DNA from: Hyphomicrobiales bacterium | Lineage (GTDB): Bacteria; Pseudomonadota; Alphaproteobacteria; Rhizobiales; Rhizobiaceae | Assembly (NCBI GenBank): GCA_017305935.1 | Contig: JAFKJU010000024.1 | Coordinates: 1 to 64,000 of the forward strand | DNA length: 64,000 nucleotides | Direction: 5' to 3' | Part shown: piece by piece, positions 33,895-43,210 of the stretch | Layout of the letters: each line of letters starts with the position of its first letter | Numbering within the stretch: the first letter of the stretch is position 1 | Made by a program: the position numbers and the translations under genes | The notes under the pieces: model-generated | The model's input: only the letters and a program-made list of their open reading frames with translations | What the model was told of the DNA's origin: nothing | Database searches by the model: none

Positions 33895-35654
33895 TCCGCC
33901 GTTTCGGCAGCGACCTGGCCTCCTTCAAGGCCCTGACTTTCAAGCCGGGCCTCAACATCCTGCTGGCCGACAAGAGCGAGGGCGCCAACGACCGCCAGTC
34001 TCGCAATGGCGCTGGCAAGACCAGCTTCGTGGAGCTGGTGCATTTCCTGTTCGGCGCCGACGTCCGTAAGGAGAGCATCTTCCGGTCCGAGGTTCTCACC
34101 GAATGGACCTTCGATGTGGCGGTCGATGTCGCCGGCGAGGCGATCTCCGCGGCCCGCAGCGGCGCCAAGCCGAGCCGGCTCATGATCAACGGCGCCGTCG
34201 AGAACTGGCCGATCGCACCCCAGTTCGACCTGGCGGCCGGACATTTCGAGCTATCGAACGAACAGTGGAAGGCCAATCTCGGCAAGCTCTGGTTCGGTCT
34301 GCCGCTCTCGGCCGGTGACGAAAGCGAACGTTTCCAGCCGTCCTTCCGCTCCTTGTTCTCCTATTTCGCGCGCCGTCAGCTCAGCGGCGGATTCCAGCAG
34401 CCGATGCAGCATTCGACGATGCAACAGGCATGGGACCAGCAGGTCTCGATCTGTTATCTGCTCGGCCTCGACTGGACCATTCCGGGCAAATTCCAGGAAC
34501 TGCGCGGGCAGGAGAAGGTCGCCCAGGAATTGCGTAAGGCCGCCAAGAGCGGCGACCTAGGCCGCTATTTCGGCAAGGCCGCCGATCTGCGCACACGCCT
34601 CACGATTGCCGAGGCCCGCGCCATTAGGCTGCGCGAACAGCTGGCCTCATTCGAGGTCGTGCCGGAATACAAGGAGCTTGAACGCGAGGCCAACCTCATA
34701 ACCCGCGAGATCGACGCGCTCAATGTCGACAACGTCATGGACGGTGATTTGCTTCAGCAACTTCGCGCCTCACTGGGCGAAGAAGGCGCGCCCGATCTCG
34801 GCGATGTCACTAAGCTCTACGCGGAAGCCGGCGTCGTCTTGCCGGAGATGGTCCGGCGGCGTTTCGATGAGGTGGAACGGTTTCATCGCTCCATCATCGA
34901 GAACCGCCGCGCCCACCTGAATGCCGAGATCACCTCCGCCGAAGCGCGTATCGCGGAACGCGACCAGCGCACCGCCGAGCGCGATCGCCGGCGTCGCCAG
35001 ATTATGAATGTGCTGAGTTCGGGCGGCGCGCTGGAGCATTACACGAACCTGCGCGAGGAGGCCGGCCGCGCCGAGGCCGAGGTAGAAGGTTTGCGCCAGC
35101 GCCTCGAAACCGCCGAGCGTATCGAGAGCACCAAAGCCGAACTGGACATTGAGCGGGCCAATCTGACAAAAGCGCTTCGGGACGACCTGCACGAGCGCAA
35201 CGACATCCTGCGCGAGGCGATCCTGACGTTCGAGTCCTTGTCGGAATCTCTTTACGAGAAGGCCGGAAGCCTCACTATCGCCGAAACAGGCGGCGGCCCG
35301 CAGTTCGACGTCCATATCGATGGGCAGCGGAGCAAGGGCATCACCAACATGCAGATCTTCTGCTTCGATCTGATGCTCACCGAGATCAGCCTGAAGCAGG
35401 GCCGCGGGCCTGGCTTCCTCCTGCACGACAGTCACCTGTTCGACGGCGTCGACGAGCGTCAGGTCGCCAAAGCCCTGCAGCTTGGCGCCGAGCGCGCCGA
35501 GGCCGCCGGTTTCCAGTACGTCGTGACGATGAATTCAGACGTTCTTCCCCAGGAGGGGTTCAAACCCGGCTTCAGGGTCAGGGACCACGTTCTGGAGACC
35601 AAACTCACCGACGCGACCGACACCGGTGGGTTGTTCGGGCTTCGTTTTAATTAG
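33891..35654 (+). CDS. ABC-3C system ATPase (DUF2326, SMC/RecN-like)
   Basis: A 587-residue ABC ATPase. The Walker A is SRNGAGKTSF (residues 38-47, Lys43). A long coiled-coil middle (about 230-430) is followed by the DUF2326 C-terminal half with the Walker B/D-loop equivalent FLLHDSHLFDGVDERQ. It is built like RecN/SMC proteins, with the head split by coiled coils, and probably senses DNA ends or phage replication structures and licenses the effector nuclease. A small gene starts nine bases after its stop. Confidence 0.85.
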   Translation: MIRRFGSDLASFKALTFKPGLNILLADKSEGANDRQSRNGAGKTSFVELVHFLFGADVRKESIFRSEVLTEWTFDVAVDVAGEAISAARSGAKPSRLMINGAVENWPIAPQFDLAAGHFELSNEQWKANLGKLWFGLPLSAGDESERFQPSFRSLFSYFARRQLSGGFQQPMQHSTMQQAWDQQVSICYLLGLDWTIPGKFQELRGQEKVAQELRKAAKSGDLGRYFGKAADLRTRLTIAEARAIRLREQLASFEVVPEYKELEREANLITREIDALNVDNVMDGDLLQQLRASLGEEGAPDLGDVTKLYAEAGVVLPEMVRRRFDEVERFHRSIIENRRAHLNAEITSAEARIAERDQRTAERDRRRRQIMNVLSSGGALEHYTNLREEAGRAEAEVEGLRQRLETAERIESTKAELDIERANLTKALRDDLHERNDILREAILTFESLSESLYEKAGSLTIAETGGGPQFDVHIDGQRSKGITNMQIFCFDLMLTEISLKQGRGPGFLLHDSHLFDGVDERQVAKALQLGAERAEAAGFQYVVTMNSDVLPQEGFKPGFRVRDHVLETKLTDATDTGGLFGLRFN

Positions 35655-35662
35655 GAGCGCCG

Positions 35663-36478
35663 ATGCGATCTGCGCCCTTCACCCGTCCTACCCTTGTCGC
35701 GGCCGTTGAATTGCTGGAGCAACACAGCCAGGCGCGGTTCAACCAGATGGTCCTCCGCCTCGGCCTGGAGGACGAGATATCCTCCAGCACCTCCCTCAGC
35801 GTCGCCAATAAGTGCGCCCTGCTAGGCCGGATCGTCGTGCAACGGGCCGAGACCGTGCTCGACACGCTCGAAGGCAGCATGACCCTGGGCGAGGCGGTGA
35901 TCCGGCAAGCCGCGCAGCTGGCCCAGCAAGACCCTACGCACGCTCTGCAAACGGCTTTCGCACGTGGACTTGCGCGCGACGGATACGTTTTGACGTGGGA
36001 CGACTACGGGCGAAACGCGTCCATCCGCGCGGCATTGCCCGGCGAAATCCAGCTCCCTCAGACGGACGACGAGGTGCATCAGCTTCTCAAATCCTTCAGC
36101 TTCACAATCCCTCTCGGTCATCTCGACCAGGCCGTCGAAGCGCATACGCGCGGCGACTGGGCCGCATGCAACAGCCAGCTCCGAACCTTCCTGGAAAGCC
36201 TGTTCGACGACATCGCGCGCAACGTGCGACCGCAGGAAGCGGCCGGGCGGCCGAGTTCGGAGAACCGGCGCGCCTTGCTGGCAGACATCGGCTTCCTTGC
36301 AGTGGATCGCAACGAGTGGACTCAGGACGGCAAGAACTACGTCAACGGCCTCTTCAAGATGCTCCACACCGAGGGTTCGCATCCGGGCCTCTCGGATGAA
36401 GATCACAGCACCTTCCGCCTGCATGTGGTTCTCGTCACCGCCAGGACCTTCCTGCGGCGGCTGGCCTATGGTCAGTGA
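35663..36478 (+). CDS. Protein of unknown function with an Abi-C/HEPN-like helical C-terminus
   Basis: A 271-residue, largely helical protein with an AGGAGC ribosome site nine bases after the ABC-3C ATPase gene. The N-terminal half (RFNQMVLRLGLEDEI) is unlike anything I can name. The C-terminal 130 residues contain FLESLFDDIARNV, VNGLFKMLHTEGSHPGLSDE and a final helix LVTARTFLRRLAYG, the pattern of abortive-infection C-terminal/HEPN-like domains. No clear R-x4-H motif is present, so catalysis is doubtful. Its tight spacing suggests an accessory defence role. Confidence 0.6.
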   Translation: MRSAPFTRPTLVAAVELLEQHSQARFNQMVLRLGLEDEISSSTSLSVANKCALLGRIVVQRAETVLDTLEGSMTLGEAVIRQAAQLAQQDPTHALQTAFARGLARDGYVLTWDDYGRNASIRAALPGEIQLPQTDDEVHQLLKSFSFTIPLGHLDQAVEAHTRGDWAACNSQLRTFLESLFDDIARNVRPQEAAGRPSSENRRALLADIGFLAVDRNEWTQDGKNYVNGLFKMLHTEGSHPGLSDEDHSTFRLHVVLVTARTFLRRLAYGQ

Positions 36479-36486
36479 GGCCGGGA

Positions 36487-37284
36487 ATGGCGTTCTTCTC
36501 GCAGGACCAGTTGGAAGCAATCGCCGGCGCGCTTGGCGACACGGAAGAGGGTCTGACCGGGCCAGAGATCGAGCACCTGCTTGCGTCGTGCAAGATTGCC
36601 GATCCAGGGCCGATGACGAAGCGCGTCCGCATCTATAACGCCTTCGCGGAGTGCCAGAACACCAAACGAAACCGCACCAACATCCTCGAGTTCATTCGGC
36701 GCGCCATGAAGCCGGCGCGCCACAGCCGCGAGCCGCACCGCTACGAGCCTATGCGGGCTCGCCTAAACCTGGCGCTGGCGTTCGCAGGACTTGTGGTCAA
36801 CGAATCCGGCGAGTTGAAGTCGGCGGACGTCGCCCAGACCCTGCCCGAGGCCCAGCGGCGCGCTCGCGACTTGCGCGCCGACCTTGAAGGGCGCGGCGTA
36901 CACCCAGACGTCCTGAAGTTCTGCCGGGCCGAGCTTCTGGCCGACAATTACTTTCATGCGGTGCAGGAAGCGGTCAAAAGCGTTGCCGACAAGATGCGCA
37001 ACCGGACGGGGCTGACCGATGACGGCGCCGTGCTCGTGGATCGCGTTCTCTCCGGCAACCTGCCCCTTCTGGCCGTCAACGCGCTGTCCACGGCCAGCGA
37101 ACGCAGCGAGCAGAGCGGCTTTGCCAATCTGGTCCGCGGCACGTTCGGCATGTTCCGCAACCCGACTGCCCATGAGGCCCGGATACATTGGGCAATGTCC
37201 AAGGAAGACGCGGAAGACCTGCTGTCGATCGTTTCGCTAATTCATCGGCGCCTTGACGCGGCCCACATGCCGGCACGCGCGTGA
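36487..37284 (+). CDS. TIGR02391 (Ymh) family HEPN protein
   Basis: A 265-residue protein. Its C-terminal domain (about 140-260) is of the Ymh/TIGR02391 family: YFHAVQEAVKSVADKMRNRTG, then RGTFGMFRNPTAHEARIHW and DLLSIVSLIHRRLD. RNPTAH (224-229) is an intact R-N-x3-H motif, the active site of HEPN ribonucleases. The N-terminal part is helical. ATG at 36487 is eight bases after the previous stop; a GTG at 36475 overlapping that stop is also possible. It could be the RNA-cutting effector of a second defence unit. Confidence 0.75.
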   Translation: MAFFSQDQLEAIAGALGDTEEGLTGPEIEHLLASCKIADPGPMTKRVRIYNAFAECQNTKRNRTNILEFIRRAMKPARHSREPHRYEPMRARLNLALAFAGLVVNESGELKSADVAQTLPEAQRRARDLRADLEGRGVHPDVLKFCRAELLADNYFHAVQEAVKSVADKMRNRTGLTDDGAVLVDRVLSGNLPLLAVNALSTASERSEQSGFANLVRGTFGMFRNPTAHEARIHWAMSKEDAEDLLSIVSLIHRRLDAAHMPARA

Positions 37285-37306
37285 TGATCAGAGGTTCGGG
37301 AGCTGT

Positions 37307-38860
37307 ATGGAAGACGACCTAGAACCCGATCGCGTCGGTCGCATCGGCGAGCGTCAGTTCGAAGTGCTCTGCGAACGCGCTGGTCTCTATTGCAACAAAA
37401 GCGCCATCGACGTCATGGGCTGGGATTTTATAGTCGAATTCCCGATGGCGTCGGCCGGGCAGCCGTCACTACCCCTCGATCAACGCCCCACCAATGCCGC
37501 CCGAGTTCAGTTGAAATCTACGCTTGGCCGAACCGGTAACCGTATCCGCCTCAGCCTGTCGGCCATCGATCGCCTCGCCAAGGACCCTCGTCCGGCGCTC
37601 ATCATTGTTTTTCGGCTGCGTGGTGATGGAGAACTCCAGTCAACGTATCTCGTCCACCTCATCGGAAACGAGCTCGCTCGCGTTCTCAGACGGTTGAGAC
37701 TGGCAGAGGCCCGCAAAGCGCACGACATCAATCACACCGATATCAGCTACGACTATGAGAAAGTCGGGGTGCGCTTCGAACCCACTCCGACCGGCTTGTA
37801 CGCAGCCCTGAGTGCGGCCTGTGGGGATAATCCCGGCGCCTACACAATCGAAAAGCAACGGCAGCTCGCCGATCTTGGCTATGAGAACGGCCGCTTCGAG
37901 GCCGAGGCCCTCATCCAGATCGACGGGCCGGAGCATTTCAGCAATCTCCTGCTCGGTCTCGCGCCCTTGAAGCCGCACCGCCTTCGCGTGTTCGACAGCC
38001 GGTTCGGCATACGCCTTCCCTATCAAGGCACACTCTTCGACGACATCGAGGAGTTGCACCTCGTCCCTCCGACTCTCGGGCCCTGTGAGATTTCGATCCG
38101 CGGGCCCGGCTTCGGGCAAGCCGCACGATTCGACGCTGAGATGTTTATCGGACCGCCGTTGGCGGAACTTGACGGACCAGAGCTTCTTATCCGCTCCTCG
38201 AACTTCATCGTCCGCCTGACACCAGCGGGCCTTAAGTTTGAAAGCGTCGGCTCGATCGACGATGTGCAATGTACCCTGGAGCAGTGGGCGGAGTTGCTTC
38301 GCGCGCTCACGCTCATGGAGACGGGCCGAGCGACCCTGGCGATTACGGGAAACGACCGAATTCCTCCGATTACGTTCCCAGTCGATCAGCCCATAACAGG
38401 ACCGTACCTCGATGAACTGCCGCTCCTCTCCTTATTTGCGGACGGGTGGCTGCGCCTTCTCGCGAACGCCGGCATGCGTTCCACCGCCGCCTTTCCGCTC
38501 AACGCCTTTTGGGAGGCGAATGAAGCACGGATGGCCGTAGATATCCTGCTTAACCCACGGCCCGAGGCTCGCTTTGAATTCCAATCTCTTGAAATAGAAG
38601 AGACGTCTGCTTCACCGGAAGGGCTGTATTTCAACTCCGCGTCGTTTGCAGAAACCACCATAACCTTCAGCGCCAAGGTCTTCTTCACCAAGACCGAAGA
38701 TCCGGAGTGGCAGTACCGGTCGACTCGCTTCGAAGCTATTGATGTTCGCCGGAAGGTCGACGACCTGGAAGAATACGGGGCGGACCAGGCAGCAGTCTCT
38801 GATCTGAAACTGCTCATCGATCCCAGGAACATCACCATTGTGGCGCGCGGCGCGAGCTAA
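37307..38860 (+). CDS. Large protein with an N-terminal PD-(D/E)XK-like (DUF4365-type) domain
   Basis: A 517-residue protein. Residues 1-150 look like a DUF4365/Mrr-type nuclease: GRIGERQFEVL (Glu15), MGWDFIVEF (Asp40) and RVQLKSTLG (Gln68, Lys70), followed by PALIIVFRL. The remaining 350 residues are beta-rich and unrecognised. It is the last gene of the eight-gene run, 22 bases after the HEPN gene, and its stop overlaps the stop of the convergent caspase gene by four bases. A DNA-targeting effector is a reasonable guess. Confidence 0.65.
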   Translation: MEDDLEPDRVGRIGERQFEVLCERAGLYCNKSAIDVMGWDFIVEFPMASAGQPSLPLDQRPTNAARVQLKSTLGRTGNRIRLSLSAIDRLAKDPRPALIIVFRLRGDGELQSTYLVHLIGNELARVLRRLRLAEARKAHDINHTDISYDYEKVGVRFEPTPTGLYAALSAACGDNPGAYTIEKQRQLADLGYENGRFEAEALIQIDGPEHFSNLLLGLAPLKPHRLRVFDSRFGIRLPYQGTLFDDIEELHLVPPTLGPCEISIRGPGFGQAARFDAEMFIGPPLAELDGPELLIRSSNFIVRLTPAGLKFESVGSIDDVQCTLEQWAELLRALTLMETGRATLAITGNDRIPPITFPVDQPITGPYLDELPLLSLFADGWLRLLANAGMRSTAAFPLNAFWEANEARMAVDILLNPRPEARFEFQSLEIEETSASPEGLYFNSASFAETTITFSAKVFFTKTEDPEWQYRSTRFEAIDVRRKVDDLEEYGADQAAVSDLKLLIDPRNITIVARGAS

Positions 38861-40476
38861 TGGCTTGTCCTTGCCCCCTTCAAGCGGCGTGGGCCGTCGC
38901 TAGCCGCCGGAGCCGCTAGCATCGGGCTCGAACGGCCGATGCCAAGCTGGAACTTCTGCGCTGCATCGACAAGCTCAAGGGTCCCGGATTGCCCGAACGA
39001 GATTTCGAGACGCCGCCGGCGCAGGTCGAACGTGAACGTCACGCCCTCTCGCCGATATGAAACGCGCTGGTGACGATCGTCGTCGTCAACATCTCCGCCT
39101 TGCTCGTCCCGAATATCCTCGAGTCGCTCGACCAAGTCGTCGAACGTATCGTCCATACTCTCGAACTCGATCACAAGCTGCTGAAACTCATTCCCGAACA
39201 GTTCGTCGATTGCGGCCCGGTGCGCAGCCCAGCCCTGACGCAGCTCCAGACGGCGTTTTATGTAGTATTCGGTTGGATCGGCGGGATTCTGCCCGCTCTC
39301 GACGATATATCGAAAAGCGGGCGTATCGAGATCGCCGGCTCCCTGCTCCTCCTCCTTGCGGAGGTCCCTTCGACGGGCTCCGAGCGCGGTGCGAGCGCTC
39401 TGATATAGCTCCTGTAGCTCCTCGGCGACCCGCTCGGCCAGCAAGCGATGGCACCAGCTATCGGCCGAATCGCTGAGTTGTGTGGGAACTTTGTGAAAGC
39501 CTCGCTGGAATCCGTCGAGCTGCTGGATCGCACCGGTTTCCGTTCCTTCAAGGTACTCACTATTATTGCGGAGCCTGATGCCCGCGAGAGCGGCGTCGGC
39601 CGGCACCGCAGGCGGTGGCGGTGCGTAATGGATCCTGAACGAGTTCGAGCCCGATACGATTGCCTGCGGCGTTTGGGTGCCCCGGATCGAGGTTTCGCGC
39701 GTAATGAAACGGGGAACTTCCTGGCAAAGGTAGTCCCGCAACCCGCCGTCGGTAAGCCAACGGTCACGGGTCAAGGCACGGTCGGCACGGCCCGACAGGG
39801 CCTCTAAGAGAAAATGCGTCCAGATGCCGTGGCCGAGCTTGGCCGCAGGATAAGACTTTTCACCGGGCGAGCAGGACAGAAAGACGCCGAGATACCAACC
39901 GCTGTCGAGGAACTCCTCGACTTCCTCGACGTCGAGATTGGCGATGACGTCGCGCGATTCGACGACCTCGCGAAACTGCTCGGCACACGCATCGACAAAC
40001 ACCAAGGCCTGCTTGCACGCACTCTCGGCGAGCGGCTCTAGCAGGTCATCGCGCATCAGAAGCGACGTGCCACCAATGTTGGTGCGGTTGGTGTCGTAAG
40101 TGCTAAGGCGGTTGCCGCCTGATCCATGGAAGCCGTGGCCAGCATAATAGAAGATGAAAAGGTCATCCTCCGACAGGTTGCGGATCGTGTAGGAGAGTTG
40201 GTCACGAACAGCGACGAGGCTGGCGTCACCATCCTTGATGGTCTCGACGATCACATCGTCGGGCAACATATCCGTGAAAATCTCCCGGACCGCGTCACCG
40301 ATGGCGTCCGCGTCAGCATGGGCGAAGGCAACCGAGGGCAGCGCATCGCCGCTCGAAGGCCGCCGATAGTTTTCCAGCGCGACGATGATCGCCACGACAC
40401 GCCCAAACCCTTGCTGGCCCGCGCCTTCCGAGGCCTCATGCTTTTCAGCCCGGTTCAAAGTTTTGTTCCTGGCCAT
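38857..40476 (-). CDS. Caspase family protease (peptidase C14)
   Basis: A 539-residue protein with an N-terminal caspase/metacaspase domain (about residues 25-270). The His-Cys dyad is intact: His114 in FYYAGHGFHG and Cys164 in VFVDACAEQF. The C-terminal half (about 290-539) has a Pro hinge, two charged coiled-coil-like stretches and a beta-type end, and may be a sensor or partner-binding region. Bacterial caspase-like proteases often act in abortive defence. It follows a small HTH gene with a TGATG overlap. Confidence 0.85.
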   Translation of the reverse strand: MARNKTLNRAEKHEASEGAGQQGFGRVVAIIVALENYRRPSSGDALPSVAFAHADADAIGDAVREIFTDMLPDDVIVETIKDGDASLVAVRDQLSYTIRNLSEDDLFIFYYAGHGFHGSGGNRLSTYDTNRTNIGGTSLLMRDDLLEPLAESACKQALVFVDACAEQFREVVESRDVIANLDVEEVEEFLDSGWYLGVFLSCSPGEKSYPAAKLGHGIWTHFLLEALSGRADRALTRDRWLTDGGLRDYLCQEVPRFITRETSIRGTQTPQAIVSGSNSFRIHYAPPPPAVPADAALAGIRLRNNSEYLEGTETGAIQQLDGFQRGFHKVPTQLSDSADSWCHRLLAERVAEELQELYQSARTALGARRRDLRKEEEQGAGDLDTPAFRYIVESGQNPADPTEYYIKRRLELRQGWAAHRAAIDELFGNEFQQLVIEFESMDDTFDDLVERLEDIRDEQGGDVDDDDRHQRVSYRREGVTFTFDLRRRRLEISFGQSGTLELVDAAQKFQLGIGRSSPMLAAPAASDGPRRLKGARTSH

Positions 40477-40760
40477 CAGATGTTCTCATCTCCGAGATAT
40501 TCGCGTTCCAACCTTCGGGCCTCGGCGCGAATCTCATCGAGGTCGTGACCGTCCCGCTGCAGTGCCAAAAGGATGAAAAGCAGCCGTCGCGCTGACGGAT
40601 TCATTACCCGCTTGCGCGCTTCGCTTGAGCCGGAAGCGCCCCAGGAGCGTACTGTCGCGATCGGAGAGCCGATGAGCCGTGCCAATCTCGCACTCCGGCC
40701 GTTTCGATTTCCGCCGTTCAACTCCTGGGCAATCTGCCGTACTGCCGCAGCCTGTTCCAC
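40476..40760 (-). CDS. Small HTH-like protein, partner or regulator of the caspase
   Basis: A 94-residue protein from a GTG start with a GGGG ribosome site. The central LARLIGSPIATVRSWGAS reads as a helix-turn-helix, followed by a basic stretch and an acidic helix. It overlaps the caspase start by one base (TGATG). A 27-bp dyad lies just upstream of its start, so it is probably the autorepressor of the two-gene operon. I cannot assign it to a named family. Confidence 0.6.
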   Translation of the reverse strand: MEQAAAVRQIAQELNGGNRNGRSARLARLIGSPIATVRSWGASGSSEARKRVMNPSARRLLFILLALQRDGHDLDEIRAEARRLEREYLGDENI

Positions 40761-40770
40761 TTGCGCCCCT

Positions 40771-40797
40771 ATAACACTGTTACCCGCACAGAGTTAT
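40771..40797. promoter_or_regulatory. 27-bp dyad upstream of the HTH-caspase operon (candidate operator)
   Basis: ATAACACTG (40771-40779) and CAGAGTTAT (40789-40797) pair at eight of nine positions around a nine-base spacer. It starts ten bases upstream of the GTG start on the reverse strand, and a TGTTAT -10-like box lies within it. This position suits binding by the operon's own HTH protein. Confidence 0.5.
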
Positions 40798-40967
40798 GTA
40801 CACGCCCGCCGGTCTTCAAGCGCCCCGAGTCGCATTGCGGGGATTTCAACTCCGGGATGAGCCGGTGGGAGGGTATGAGGTCGGTCAGAGCCACTCCGAT
40901 GACGGCCAGCACCGAGTTGAAGATGCAGACAATAACGTCCGGCCTTGACTCTCGCGCAGGAAAGCTA

Positions 40968-40982
40968 GAACAAATAGAGAAC
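40968..40982. promoter_or_regulatory. LexA (SOS) box of the imuA-imuB-dnaE2 cassette
   Basis: GAAC, seven bases, GAAC is the exact alphaproteobacterial LexA operator (GTTC-N7-GTTC on the other strand). It lies 37 bases before the imuA start and 17 bases after a TTGACT that could be a -35 box (40945-40950), so LexA would cover the promoter. Confidence 0.75.
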
Positions 40983-41019
40983 ATGATGACGAACCCGTTC
41001 CCGGAGGTCAAGAACGAGC

Positions 41020-41772
41020 TTGCGGCCCGAGCCCGCCATAGAATCATTGCGCGCGCAGATCGAAAAGATCGAAGGCAGAAGCCGGCGTGTGAAATCGGTG
41101 CTTCCGTTCGGAATTGCCGAGGTGGACTCACGACTCCCCGGCGAAGGCCTGGCGCTTGGCGCGCTGCACGAGATCGCGGGCGGCGGTAACGGCGCGATCG
41201 ACGGTGCCGCGGCCGCGCTCTTCGCCGCCGGGATTGCCGCGCGCACCAAGGGCAAGGTGCTGTGGTGCCTCACACGCCCCGATCTGTTCGCTCCGGCGCT
41301 GGCCCAGGCCGGCCTCCCGCCAGACCGTGTCATCTATGTCGAGGCCGGCGACGACAAGACCGTGCTGGCCTGCGTCGAAGAAGGTCTGCGCCATGGCGGC
41401 CTGGGAGCCGTCGTTGCCGAGATCGGCCGCCTTTCCATGACCGCTTCCCGCCGCCTGCAGCTCGCCGCCGAGGGCACGGGCGCCATAGGCCTGGTGCTCC
41501 GCCGTTGGCGCCGACAAACGGAGGCGACCGACTTTGGCCAGCCGACCGCCGCCATGACCCGCTGGCGGGTCTCGGCCCTGCCTTCACCCGCTTTGCCCGT
41601 CCCGGGCGTCGGCCGGCATCGCTGGCTTGTCGAACTGATCCGCGCTCGGGCGGGCGAGAGTGCCGATTTCGAACTGGAGGCGTGCGATGACACGGGTTGT
41701 CTCGCTCTTCCTGCCCACATGGTCGACAGATCGCGTGCGCAGGAAGGCTGGCGACGCGGCGCCTCCGGCTGA
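41020..41772 (+). CDS. imuA: SOS mutagenesis protein ImuA
   Basis: A 250-residue RecA/SulA-like protein, ImuA type, with VLPFGIAEVDSRLPGEGL and LGALHEIAGGG, the conserved signatures. It partners ImuB and DnaE2 in translesion DNA synthesis. Start is a TTG with a GGAGG 12 bases upstream; in-frame ATG alternatives are not seen before the conserved part. The gene overlaps imuB by 86 bases. The LexA box upstream places it under SOS control. Confidence 0.88.
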   Translation: MRPEPAIESLRAQIEKIEGRSRRVKSVLPFGIAEVDSRLPGEGLALGALHEIAGGGNGAIDGAAAALFAAGIAARTKGKVLWCLTRPDLFAPALAQAGLPPDRVIYVEAGDDKTVLACVEEGLRHGGLGAVVAEIGRLSMTASRRLQLAAEGTGAIGLVLRRWRRQTEATDFGQPTAAMTRWRVSALPSPALPVPGVGRHRWLVELIRARAGESADFELEACDDTGCLALPAHMVDRSRAQEGWRRGASG

Positions 41773-43210
41773 GGCGCCTCTCGTCCTGATTGGCCATGAC
41801 GGGAGAAGGCGGGTGGTGGTCGCGGCGGACGTTGCGGCCCAAGCCGCCGGCCTGCGCGTCGGAATGCCCGCCACCAAGGCCCAGGTCCTCGTCCCGGGTC
41901 TTCTCGTACAGGACGCCGCGCCCGCGGCCGATGCTGAAGCGCTCGACCGCCTCGCGCTCTGGGTCCTGCAACGCTACGCCCCGATCGCCGCCGCCGATCC
42001 GCCCGACGGGATCGTCCTCGATACGACCGGTGCCGATCATCTGCATGGCGGCGAACAGGCCATGCTGGCGGGAATGATCGATCGCCTGGCCGGATCGGGC
42101 ATCCCTGCTCGGGCCGCGGTTGCTGATACCTGGGGAACGGCGCACGCGCTTGCGCGCTACGCTGGCCGGTCGATCCTGATTTCCTTGCCCGGAACGGCCG
42201 AAGCCGCCGTCGCGCCGCTGCCGATCACGGCGCTTCGCCTGCCGCTGGCGCTGGTCGACAACCTGCGGACGCTGGGCTTCGATCGCATCGGCGATTTGCT
42301 CGCGCAGCCGCGCGCGCCGCTCACGCTTCGCTTCGGCCCCGAGCTGGGGCGCAGGATCGACCAGGCGCTGGGCCTCGCGCCCGAACTCATCGATCCGATC
42401 CGTCCCGAAGATCTGATCGAGGTTCGCCGCAGCTTTCCCGAACCGATCGCCGCAGCCGAGACCATCGCCCGCTATATCGGCAAGTTGGTGGTCCAGCTTT
42501 GCGCCGCGCTCGAAGAGCGCGGCCTGGGCGTGCGTCGCCTCGACCTGCTCTGTCACCGCGTCGACAACATCACACAAGCTGTCCGCGTCGGCACGGCCTT
42601 GCCCGTGCGCGACGTCAAACGCCTGACGCGGCTTCTCTGCGACAAGATCGAGACCATCGAACCCGGATTCGGCATCGAGATCCTCATGCTGACCGCGACG
42701 ATCGCTGAACCGATCGACAGCAAGCAAACGGTCACCTCCCTGATCGACGACGCCGTCCCCGACGTTTCCGATCTCGTGGACACACTGGCCAACCGGGTCG
42801 GCGGGCGCCGCATCTACCGTGCTGCGCCGGTCGCCAGCGACGTGCCGGAGCGCTCCGTCTGCCGCGTGCCCGCCATGTCGCCCGAAACCGGAGCGACATG
42901 GTCCGGCGATTGGCCGCGCCCGCCACGGCTGCTTGATCGCCCGGAACTGATCGAGACCGTCGCGCTGCTTCCCGATCATCCGCCTGTGTCATTCACCTGG
43001 CGCGGCGTCCGTCGACGCGTAAAGCGCGCCGACGGACCTGAGCGCCTGTTCGGTGAATGGTGGAAGCGTGATGCAGAGCTGGTCGCCGTGCGCGACTATT
43101 TCCGGGTCGAAGATGACGCCGGCGAGCGCTTCTGGATCTACCGCGCCGGCGACGGCGAGGATGCCGCGACCGGCTCGCATCGCTGGTTCCTGCATGGGGT
43201 ATTCGGATGA
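41687..43210 (+). CDS. imuB: Y-family polymerase-like protein ImuB
   Basis: A 507-residue member of the ImuB branch of Y-family polymerases. The N-terminus [12 protein letters not shown] lacks the DxD metal site of active Y polymerases, and [14 protein letters not shown] replaces the catalytic Asp-Glu pair, both typical of ImuB. It acts as an adaptor that brings DnaE2 to the beta clamp rather than as a polymerase. Start ATG 41687 with GGAGG site. It overlaps imuA and dnaE2 (ATGA). Confidence 0.9.
   Translation: MTRVVSLFLPTWSTDRVRRKAGDAAPPAEAPLVLIGHDGRRRVVVAADVAAQAAGLRVGMPATKAQVLVPGLLVQDAAPAADAEALDRLALWVLQRYAPIAAADPPDGIVLDTTGADHLHGGEQAMLAGMIDRLAGSGIPARAAVADTWGTAHALARYAGRSILISLPGTAEAAVAPLPITALRLPLALVDNLRTLGFDRIGDLLAQPRAPLTLRFGPELGRRIDQALGLAPELIDPIRPEDLIEVRRSFPEPIAAAETIARYIGKLVVQLCAALEERGLGVRRLDLLCHRVDNITQAVRVGTALPVRDVKRLTRLLCDKIETIEPGFGIEILMLTATIAEPIDSKQTVTSLIDDAVPDVSDLVDTLANRVGGRRIYRAAPVASDVPERSVCRVPAMSPETGATWSGDWPRPPRLLDRPELIETVALLPDHPPVSFTWRGVRRRVKRADGPERLFGEWWKRDAELVAVRDYFRVEDDAGERFWIYRAGDGEDAATGSHRWFLHGVFG

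Noticed and set aside
40761-41189. A 142-codon frame between the caspase operon and imuA
   Set aside because: It crosses the dyad, the LexA box and the imuA start, and its sequence shows no protein-like pattern.
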